Both the position numbers and the translations under genes were made by a program. The notes beneath the pieces were generated by a model. The model was not told the DNA's origin. It saw nothing but the letters and a program-made list of their open reading frames with translations, and made no database searches. Shown here piece by piece: positions 53,352-59,866 of a stretch of 64,000 bases of DNA (its first letter is position 1; every line of letters begins with the position of its first letter). Source of the stretch: an uncultured Winogradskyella sp. (lineage in GTDB: Bacteria > Bacteroidota > Bacteroidia > Flavobacteriales > Flavobacteriaceae); contig NZ_CANMCZ010000001.1 in the NCBI RefSeq assembly GCF_947496485.1, positions 1,359,596 to 1,423,595 of the forward strand, in the 5' to 3' direction.

Positions 53352-53882
53352 TTATTTCTTTTTTTTCTTCTTCTTTTTGCTTTTAGATTTTTTCTTCTTT
53401 GGGTTCATTTTGTTTTTAATTCTTGAAATTTCAGAATTGATATGACTAATAAATCTATCGTCATATCCAAAAAGTTTCGCTTTTTTAAATGCTTTTAAAG
53501 CTTTTTTGTACGCTTGAAGATTCTCGAAAAGCTGCCCTTGATATAAGTGAACTTCGCCTTTGTTTAAACCTTTTACGGTAAGTGCAAAGTCAATTAGTTT
53601 TTGAGCTTCCTCGTAATCTTCGTTACATATTAAAACCAGAATGTATTTTGAATACACTTTGTGAAAATCCATTTTATTTGCCAAAGCTTCTGCATAATAT
53701 TGCTTGGCTTTTTCGTAATCACCGAATTGTTCGGCCTGTAAACGTCCCATGAGAAATAACGCATAAGCATTATCCCTTTCGTAAGACAAAGCGTAGTTTA
53801 GATTTTCTACAGTTTCTTCTAGTTCGTATGGATAAGCATCTATAGCTTTAAGCACGTAGTTGTTTAACAAATTCGTGTCCAT
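53352..53882 (-). CDS. TPR protein with poly-lysine C-terminus
   Basis: A 176-residue cytoplasmic protein made of about four TPR-like helical pairs (for example AYALFLMGRLQAEQFGDYEK and KGEVHLYQGQLFENLQAYK) that ends in an extreme basic tail in which almost every residue after about 155 is Lys. The tail could bind RNA or ribosomes. It lies four bases downstream of prfH, so it is translated with it. Confidence 0.8.
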   Translation of the reverse strand: MDTNLLNNYVLKAIDAYPYELEETVENLNYALSYERDNAYALFLMGRLQAEQFGDYEKAKQYYAEALANKMDFHKVYSKYILVLICNEDYEEAQKLIDFALTVKGLNKGEVHLYQGQLFENLQAYKKALKAFKKAKLFGYDDRFISHINSEISRIKNKMNPKKKKSKSKKKKKKKK

Positions 53883-53886
53883 TGTT

Positions 53887-54582
53887 TTAATTATTTAATT
53901 CGTTCTGCAATTCATTTTTTAATGCATTGCGTTGTTTTTTATACGTTTTTACAATTGTCTTCTTTTTAAAATCTGAACCTTTAAAAACCTGTATAGGATT
54001 TCCACGTTCTATGTTTAAGTGGTTTTCCCATTGGTTTTTTACGCTCGTTTTTAATGCTTCTAATTGTAATTCACCTACCTTTTCTTGTAAGCGCTGTTTT
54101 GCTATTTTTTTATTTTGATGTTGTGAACGACTATCCATAACCAACACTTGTATTTTGCTTGGTTTGTGAATAGCTCTAATAGCAGAACTCACTTTATTTA
54201 CATGTTGTCCTCCTGGTCCTGAACTACGGGTGGCTTGATATGAAATATCTTTTTCATCAATTTGAAGTTTGTTTAGTTTCGGTAATTCATAAATGCCGAT
54301 AAACCAATTTTTTCTTTTGTGATATACTCTAGATTTTGACTTTCCAATCCACTGTATTATTCCTATCCATTCATTTAGAAAAGCTTCTAGATTTTTTCCT
54401 TTTAATTGAATAGTAACCGATTGTAAGGTAGTGTTCTCTCTTCCTTTTTCTCTTTGAATGATTTTATAAGCTATCTGTTCTTTTTTTACAGCTTCTAAAA
54501 ATCGTTTTAGAACTTGAGCCACAACCCAACAACACTCTGTTGGTCCTCGACCAGCCGTTATTTGTATAATTTTTGTGTCCAT
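53887..54582 (-). CDS. prfH: Peptide chain release factor homologue PrfH
   Basis: A 231-residue protein with the class I release-factor peptidyl-hydrolysis motif GGQ at residues 124-126 (RSSGPGGQHVNKV), but without the codon-recognition domain of RF1/RF2. Instead the N-terminus begins IIQITAGRGPTECCWVVAQVL, typical of PrfH. PrfH has been reported to release peptides from ribosomes damaged in the decoding centre, which RtcB then repairs. The C-terminus is Lys-rich, as in other ribosome-rescue factors. It is separated from rtcB by only the nucleotidyltransferase gene. Confidence 0.94.
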   Translation of the reverse strand: MDTKIIQITAGRGPTECCWVVAQVLKRFLEAVKKEQIAYKIIQREKGRENTTLQSVTIQLKGKNLEAFLNEWIGIIQWIGKSKSRVYHKRKNWFIGIYELPKLNKLQIDEKDISYQATRSSGPGGQHVNKVSSAIRAIHKPSKIQVLVMDSRSQHQNKKIAKQRLQEKVGELQLEALKTSVKNQWENHLNIERGNPIQVFKGSDFKKKTIVKTYKKQRNALKNELQNELNN

Positions 54583-54587
54583 TTTTT

Positions 54588-55142
54588 CTATACTTTTTCT
54601 AAAGGATTTTTAGAAAGCAACACATTGCCAATTGGGCTTTTACCTTTCGCAATTAATCTTAAAGCTGCTTTTACAGCCCAACATTTATCGCTAGAGTGAA
54701 TGTTAGAGTAGTAGCTTAACAACTTTTTTGGCTCAACTAAGGTCCTGCCATTTACTGTTATTGTTTCTACTGAGGCAGATTCAAAAAAATCAATAGTAAT
54801 TCTTACTTGTTTTCCTGTTTCTAGCCATTCGATTTTCTCGTAACGTCTAAAATTCTCTTTACTCGGCATATGGTCATATCGTGTCCATACTTTTTTAAAG
54901 TCTTCTTTCGCCAGTATTACCATCACTTCTGCAACATCTTTTGGATGTACAAAAATGTCTATATCCTTATGATCGTGCGCATGTTTATATTCTGTGTGGT
55001 TTTCTGGTGACATAAAGTGCCAAGCCCAACCTCCTGAAATAATAATCCATGCTTTTAATTTATTTAAAATGTCCAAACCTTGTTCTATTCTATAGCTTGG
55101 CCATTGTTCTTCGTATCTTTTTATGTTATGATTTGCTCCCAT
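54588..55142 (-). CDS. Nucleotidyltransferase-fold protein between rtcB and prfH
   Basis: From ATG 55142 the product has 184 residues. It has the polymerase-beta nucleotidyltransferase signature: GGWAWHF (about 36-42), HKDIDIFV (D-x-D, about 60-67) and a third acid in VRITIDFFES (about 115). The closest general resemblance is to small aminoglycoside- or MNT-like nucleotidyltransferases, but nothing indicates antibiotic modification. In an RNA-repair operon it could add nucleotides to, or prepare, RNA ends. A TTG start six codons upstream is less likely. Confidence 0.75.
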   Translation of the reverse strand: MGANHNIKRYEEQWPSYRIEQGLDILNKLKAWIIISGGWAWHFMSPENHTEYKHAHDHKDIDIFVHPKDVAEVMVILAKEDFKKVWTRYDHMPSKENFRRYEKIEWLETGKQVRITIDFFESASVETITVNGRTLVEPKKLLSYYSNIHSSDKCWAVKAALRLIAKGKSPIGNVLLSKNPLEKV

Positions 55143-55165
55143 AATTTTCTTTTTTATCAAAATAT

Positions 55166-56557
55166 CTACTTAGCCATTCTCACAATCTTTGGTGTAAACT
55201 TGCCAATAACTTCAATCAACTCTTGTTGATTTTTCATTACAGTTTCAATGTTTTTATATGCCATTGGCGCTTCATCGATTCCGCCTCCTATTAAAGAAAC
55301 CTCATGCTTTTGCAGTTCTTTTTTTACTGCACTCTGCGTTAATGTCATTTTACATTGTCGTCTAGATAATAAGCGTCCTGCTCCATGTGATGCTGACTGC
55401 AAACTGTCTGTATTACCTAATCCTCTAACTATAAATCCTGGCGCTGTCATAGATCCTGGAATAATACCTAGCTCTCCTTTTTTTGCTGGTGTTGCTCCTT
55501 TTCTATGCACGATGCATTCTTGTCCATTGACGTCTTGTTTCCAAGCGAAATTGTGATGATTCTCTATTTTAGCAATAGGTCTCTCTCCTAATAATTTGCT
55601 AATACGTTTATGAATATCATCATGACAAGCTTTTGCATAATCACCAGCTAAATTCATAGCTAACCAGTATTCTTGTCCGTCGTGTGTGTTTAAATCTAAC
55701 CACGCTAAATGCTGTACGTGTTTTGGTAATGGACATTGCTTTGTTGCTAAATATGTATAGTGTTTTGCAATGTTTGCACCCAATCCTCGTGAGCCACTAT
55801 GTGATAAAACACCTAGGTATTCGCCTACTGGTAAATCCCATTCGTTGTTAATATCTATAATAGTGATGACGCCAAACTCCACAAAATGATTGCCTCCGCC
55901 AGAAGTTCCTAATTGTTTATAGGCTTTATCCTTTAGGCGTTTTACTAGTGGAATAGTTTTAAATTCTTCACGTTCAAAAACTGAATCATCGTGTTTTACT
56001 TTGTGTGTTTCGTACATCCCGAATTTGGTATGCTCGGACAAAATGTTTTCCAATTGATGCTTCTTGCCTTTTAGATAAGATGCTTTTACTGGATAAATGG
56101 TTAAACACATTCTACAGCCAATATCTACACCAACTCCGTAAGGAATCACAGCGTTTTTTGTTGCTAATACACCACCAATTGGTAAGCCATAACCAACATG
56201 TGCATCTGGCATTAAGGCTCCCGCAACAGCAATTGGTAATTTTAAAGCATCGTACAATTGGTACTTCGCTTGCTCGTTAATCTCGTTCTCTCCATAAATT
56301 TGAAATGGGGCACGATGTGTATTTAATTTTTGTTTTGTCACATTTACTGGGTCGAGCAGGCTTTCTGCTATTTTCCCCCAAACACCATCTCCTTTATAGT
56401 TTTCTGGATTTAGTAATACTTTTTTTGCGTCTTCTAATATGCGTTCTTTCTTTACACGTTTTTGATAGCGATTAATCTGACCTAAAGTCACGTTAATACT
56501 ATTATTTTTTGGAAAGCCTAATTTGATTAAGTCTTTTCCGCTTAATTTCTTTCCCAT
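55166..56557 (-). CDS. rtcB: RNA-splicing ligase RtcB (3'-phosphate RNA ligase)
   Basis: A 463-residue Mn/GTP-dependent ligase that joins RNA 3'-phosphate or 2',3'-cyclic phosphate ends to 5'-OH ends. Conserved metal and nucleotide residues are visible: PDAHVGYGLPIGGV (about 117), GVGVDIGCRM (about 141, metal Cys), SGGGNHFVEFG (about 219), LSHSGSRGLG (about 251), ENHHNFAW (about 330) and SASHGAGRLLSRR (about 396, guanylylated His). It is longer than canonical E. coli RtcB and is paired with PrfH, the arrangement reported for RtcB2-type enzymes. Follows the PcfJ-like gene by 45 bases. Confidence 0.96.
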   Translation of the reverse strand: MGKKLSGKDLIKLGFPKNNSINVTLGQINRYQKRVKKERILEDAKKVLLNPENYKGDGVWGKIAESLLDPVNVTKQKLNTHRAPFQIYGENEINEQAKYQLYDALKLPIAVAGALMPDAHVGYGLPIGGVLATKNAVIPYGVGVDIGCRMCLTIYPVKASYLKGKKHQLENILSEHTKFGMYETHKVKHDDSVFEREEFKTIPLVKRLKDKAYKQLGTSGGGNHFVEFGVITIIDINNEWDLPVGEYLGVLSHSGSRGLGANIAKHYTYLATKQCPLPKHVQHLAWLDLNTHDGQEYWLAMNLAGDYAKACHDDIHKRISKLLGERPIAKIENHHNFAWKQDVNGQECIVHRKGATPAKKGELGIIPGSMTAPGFIVRGLGNTDSLQSASHGAGRLLSRRQCKMTLTQSAVKKELQKHEVSLIGGGIDEAPMAYKNIETVMKNQQELIEVIGKFTPKIVRMAK

Positions 56558-56602
56558 TGTTTTAGTTTTTTAAGAGAAGGCGAAAAAATCACCTTCTCAT
56601 TT

Positions 56603-57976
56603 TTAATTCATCATTATTCGAAAGAGGATATACAAAATCCAGAAGATTATTTTCAATACTAAAGCTGAATCATAATCTTGATTTTTGGTCATTTGTCTCC
56701 GTTCAACAAGTCTAGCATATGCCTGTTGCTGAACTTGAGGCTGATTCTGTCTTTGATATTCCATTTCTTTTTTTCGTCTCACCTGGGAGTTATTAATCCA
56801 GTAATTTATTAATTCAACAGATTTACTATCAGGTTCTTGATTACACTTTGCTTTAGCTTGAACTATTACATTGCTTGGTAATTCTATTTCTAGTGTTACT
56901 AAACGCTTTATTAGTTTTCCCTCAACTTCTTGTCGCAAAGAGAAAATTGAACATCTTCCTTCGTCACAATCGTCGTCATATTCAGAAACGCAGTGTTGCA
57001 TTTCATTGCCTTCATCATAAAGTTCTGCTGAACTTAATAGTTCTTCAGTTTTATAAACAACTTTTTTATTATCTACAATTTCTTCAAAATACAAAGGCTT
57101 AATTCCTGATGAATTCCAAGAAAAGGTGTCTCCTTTTTCTTTTAAGTAAACATTACGATGCCATTCTTGAGTTTGATTCAATAATGCTTTTAATGTTCGG
57201 CTTTTCATTGAAAATGAACTGTCTTCACGATATTTATATGACAGATAATCTACGATGCCATCTAATTCATTCACATTTAAATCTTCTTCTTTTGAAAAAA
57301 ACATAATAACTGACGCCCAAAAATCTTCTTGATCTTCTCTTATAATTGATAATCTTGAAAACGCAAGCATTTTAGCGGTCTTCGTTGAGGCTCCAAAACC
57401 TACAGCTTGAGCATATCGTAAAGCTTCATTAACAGAAAGAAAAGAAGGTGCATTTCTAAACTCGTGAGCCATTTTAGCTGTTGGCTTTATTGGCATGTTG
57501 GACAAGTTTTTTATACTTTTTCCTTTTCCTAATTGAACGTACCAAAGCATATATTTTTTTTCACTTTGATAAAATGAATTTTCTAAAAACTTTGGCGCTT
57601 CATATAACGCAAAACAGTGTCTTATTACCGAGTTTAGCTGGTCATTTTCATTTACAGTCTCTTTTTTCCAGTTTTCTATAGGTCTTACTATTCCATTTCC
57701 AAAGGCGCTTATGTTGTGTATAACATTTACGCTGTCATAATTTCTTAATAATGCGTAGCATTTTTGGTTATATAAGTGAATTAATAGCCTCTTAAAAGTT
57801 TCTCTTTTCCAAGTGTATTTTTTCTTACTGGTTTTAGAGAAAAACTCACGAAGCATTGATTCTATAGAACCATTGTAACGCGTAGGTTTATTGTTTTCGC
57901 AATATATCTTTTCAACTAATTTTAAATAATTAGCACTTTGTATGTTCTTGTTCTGTGTGTTCCAATTTGTTTTCAT
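56603..57976 (-). CDS. PcfJ-like protein, first gene of the RNA-repair operon
   Basis: A 457-residue protein. The C-terminal third (about 335-420) has the PcfJ-like pattern: EGNEMQHCVSEYDDDCDEGR, IFSLR, then a beta-strand and KCNQEPDS. This family was named after a gene on an enterococcal conjugative plasmid, but also occurs on chromosomes and its biochemical role is unknown. The middle is helical (TAKMAHEFRNAP, AVGFGASTKTAKMLAF) and the C-terminus has a hydrophobic helix (about 441-455), unusual for the family. Its first position suggests it may sense RNA damage or recruit substrates; that is inference. Confidence 0.72.
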   Translation of the reverse strand: MKTNWNTQNKNIQSANYLKLVEKIYCENNKPTRYNGSIESMLREFFSKTSKKKYTWKRETFKRLLIHLYNQKCYALLRNYDSVNVIHNISAFGNGIVRPIENWKKETVNENDQLNSVIRHCFALYEAPKFLENSFYQSEKKYMLWYVQLGKGKSIKNLSNMPIKPTAKMAHEFRNAPSFLSVNEALRYAQAVGFGASTKTAKMLAFSRLSIIREDQEDFWASVIMFFSKEEDLNVNELDGIVDYLSYKYREDSSFSMKSRTLKALLNQTQEWHRNVYLKEKGDTFSWNSSGIKPLYFEEIVDNKKVVYKTEELLSSAELYDEGNEMQHCVSEYDDDCDEGRCSIFSLRQEVEGKLIKRLVTLEIELPSNVIVQAKAKCNQEPDSKSVELINYWINNSQVRRKKEMEYQRQNQPQVQQQAYARLVERRQMTKNQDYDSALVLKIIFWILYILFRIMMN

Positions 57977-58203
57977 TTTAAAGTTCTTTACAAGATTACT
58001 GTCTATGTAAAGCCACTTAAATTTTTAATACATGTTGTTAAATGGTATGTATCTATAATCATATTTTAGTCTGGCTTTTACTATTTAGTTAGAAAGCTTT
58101 TGGCATAGCAATGGCTTTCAGATAATATCCCAAAAGGGTTCTGTTCGAATAATTGTTTTTTTCGAAACTTTAAGCCGTAACTTTTTTTGAAAGAAAGGCA
58201 TAC

Positions 58204-58234
58204 AAAAAAGTCCGAAACGTTTTGGCTTCGGACT
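58204..58234 (-). terminator. Intrinsic terminator on the minus strand upstream of the RNA-repair operon
   Basis: AGTCCGAA/TTCGGACT form an 8-bp stem with a 10-base loop, followed on the minus strand by a T run. It closes the mini-ORF unit at 58258-58417. Confidence 0.75.
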
Positions 58235-58257
58235 CTTTGTATGATGAAAATAGATAT

Positions 58258-58344
58258 CTATTTATCTGGAAAGATGTCTCGAAGCGTGTATGTTAAAGAA
58301 CCTAGTTCTCTGGTCATACTTTTGTTTACATTGGTATTAAACAT
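58258..58344 (-). CDS. Possible 28-residue mini-protein or leader peptide
   Basis: A short frame (MFNTNVNKSMTRELGSLT then YTLRDIFPDK) lies between a good -7/-33 promoter and an intrinsic terminator on the same strand as the RNA-repair operon, 281 bases before the PcfJ-like ATG. It may be a real small protein, an attenuation leader or a chance frame within a small RNA of about 180 nt. I do not recognise the peptide. Confidence 0.3.
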   Translation of the reverse strand: MFNTNVNKSMTRELGSLTYTLRDIFPDK

Positions 58345-58385
58345 GTTACTTCGTTTTAATAATTATTTGTTGCGGTATTGCGATG

Positions 58386-58417
58386 CAAATATAAAGAGGA
58401 ATATTTTTAACTTCCAA
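58386..58417 (-). promoter_or_regulatory. Strong Bacteroidetes-type promoter for a short leftward transcript
   Basis: Minus strand: TTG (plus 58415-58417), 21-base spacer, TATATTTG (58386-58393), then CATCG. This fits the TTG/TAnnTTTG consensus and predicts a start near 58380. It is the best promoter in the 0.9-kb intergenic region. Confidence 0.6.
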
Positions 58418-58571
58418 ATAAAATTTGAATTTAATTTACTGAAAACCAGTAATTTAAGTTGAATTTAGGGTGTTGAATCCTAATCCGCATATGGCAGATT
58501 ATCTAACAAACTGAAGTGTAGCTATTTGTGTTTTAGGCATACATTAGTATCAATTTCAAAAAAAATTAATA

Positions 58572-58605
58572 AAAAAAGCATCCTTTTTTTTGAGGATGCT
58601 TTTTT
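58572..58605. terminator. Bidirectional intrinsic terminator
   Basis: GCATCC/GGATGC stem extended by six A-T pairs on the outside, with a T-rich loop. It follows the second mini-ORF on the minus strand. Confidence 0.75.
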
Positions 58606-58629
58606 AACTTGAATATGTCTTGTTTTTAC

Positions 58630-58692
58630 CTATTTCTCTACACTACAGAAATAGCTTTTCAGCATCCGATATTTTGATTTATGTAGCGTCAT
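58630..58692 (-). CDS. Possible 20-residue mini-protein with 3' hairpin
   Basis: Minus-strand frame of 20 codons (MTLHKSKYRM then LKSYFCSVEK). Its last codons overlap a perfect 8-bp inverted repeat CTATTTCT/AGAAATAG (58630-58637 and 58647-58654), and an intrinsic terminator follows 25 bases later. A weak -7 element CATATTTG (58721-58728 on the plus strand as CAAATATG) lies upstream. It could equally be a small RNA. Low confidence as a coding gene. Confidence 0.22.
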   Translation of the reverse strand: MTLHKSKYRMLKSYFCSVEK

Positions 58693-58883
58693 AGATTAAA
58701 TTTTTTACTTTTTGTTGGTACAAATATGTGATTTTTTTTTTGAAATTAAAAACTGCTTAAAATTATGCTCGTTGATTTTAAGTTTGAATTATTCTATTAT
58801 ATTAGTCCTTTTAAAGTAACAGAATTAAGTGATACGATAGTTAATTTTCCATTTTTGAACAAACTGAAGACGTGAATAAGTTA

Positions 58884-59798
58884 TTATAAGGAGACAATAA
58901 ACTGAATTTTCGAATTTTCTTCTAATTCGTCTTTGTGCTTTATAAATATAGATTCAGAATTATACTCAGCTTCAATCAACCAAGAATTCCCATTAAAATA
59001 AGATTGCTTTACAACTGCTTTTAAGTCTGAATGTTCTACAATTTTAAGTTGGTGCGCATATACAATTCCATACGGTTTAATAACATTAAATTCACCAAAG
59101 AAAGAAGCAATCAACGGTAGTTTTGGATTATTGTTTAAGTATTGAGGTGAGTCTTTAGCTATTATCTTAGAGTCATGAAGCACTATCATTTCATCAGCAA
59201 AACCAAGGACATCGTTTTTATCGTGTGTAGCGACTATACAGGCAATGTTATTTTCTTTTAGATGTTTAAAAACTTTCCGTCGTAAGGATTGTTTTTTAAA
59301 ATTATCGATATGACTAAAAGGTTCATCTAACAATAGGATTTCAGGCTCTTTAGCCAAAGCCCTTGCTAATGCCACACGCTGCTTTTGCCCACCACTAAGA
59401 TTTTTAACTTTAGTATTAGAAAAATCTTCGAGCTCTACTACTTTTATAAGTTCTTTTGTGCGTTTCTGTTTTTCTTTAGGATAAAAGCGAGATAAATATT
59501 TGCCGATGTTTTCTTCAACCGTAATAAAAGGCATTAAGTCAAATTCTTGAGTAACGTATTTCATAAAATCATAGCCAATGACTAAATTGTATTTTGGTCC
59601 GAGAATTTCGGTGTCTTTCCAAAAGATTTGCCCTTCTTTTAAATCGTATTCACCATAAATAAGTTTGAGTAATGTGCTTTTTCCGGATCCGCTTTCTCCA
59701 ATAATAGCCAAGTTTTCACCAGCGTTAACTCTAAAGTCAATAGCTTTTAAAATTTTAGTTTTAGAATATCCAAAAGTGACATTTTTTACTTGAAGCAT
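58884..59798 (-). CDS. ABC transporter ATP-binding protein
   Basis: From ATG 59798 the product has 304 residues. Walker A is GESGSGKST (about 34-42), the signature is LSGGQKQRVALARAL (about 132-146), Walker B is ILLLDEPFSHID (about 152-163) and the H-loop His is in VATHDKND (about 188). The C-terminal 80 residues (about 225-304) form an extra, beta-rich domain like the regulatory domain of importer ATPases. No permease or binding protein is adjacent, so the transporter it energises is unknown. An ATG 13 codons upstream is rejected because it lies outside the conserved start MLQVKNVTFGY. Confidence 0.9.
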   Translation of the reverse strand: MLQVKNVTFGYSKTKILKAIDFRVNAGENLAIIGESGSGKSTLLKLIYGEYDLKEGQIFWKDTEILGPKYNLVIGYDFMKYVTQEFDLMPFITVEENIGKYLSRFYPKEKQKRTKELIKVVELEDFSNTKVKNLSGGQKQRVALARALAKEPEILLLDEPFSHIDNFKKQSLRRKVFKHLKENNIACIVATHDKNDVLGFADEMIVLHDSKIIAKDSPQYLNNNPKLPLIASFFGEFNVIKPYGIVYAHQLKIVEHSDLKAVVKQSYFNGNSWLIEAEYNSESIFIKHKDELEENSKIQFIVSL

Positions 59799-59866
59799 AT
59801 TGCAAAAATAGCACAAAAAAACCGCCTGATTTCTCAAACGGTTTGTAATATTTAATACGAAAAGGT

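Larger units (their letters stand above)
57977..58883. other. Intergenic region of 0.9 kb upstream of the RNA-repair operon
   Basis: No gene of normal size. It contains two small leftward units: promoter, mini-ORF and terminator at 58204-58417, and mini-ORF plus terminator at 58572-58728. Between 57977 and 58200 there are two TTCGAA palindromes (58144-58149 and 58161-58166). No convincing promoter directly before the PcfJ-like gene was found, so the operon may be read through the first terminator. Confidence 0.5.

Noticed and set aside
54588-55142. Toxin-antitoxin pair (MntA-like antitoxin)
   Set aside because: No HEPN-type partner is adjacent; the neighbours are rtcB and prfH.
58100-58130. 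Sigma-54 promoter (TGGCA...GC) for the RNA-repair operon, as in E. coli rtcBA
   Set aside because: The only TGGCA match is on the wrong strand and has GG-GC spacing of 11 rather than 10; no RtcR-like activator is in the window.
58144-58166. Pair of TTCGAA palindromes before the PcfJ-like gene as an operator
   Set aside because: Six-base palindromes this short are expected by chance in AT-rich DNA, and no regulator gene is adjacent; left unassigned.
58187-58462. Plus-strand open frame of 91 codons in the intergenic region
   Set aside because: It runs across a minus-strand promoter, mini-ORF and terminator, lacks recognisable domains, and has no promoter of its own.
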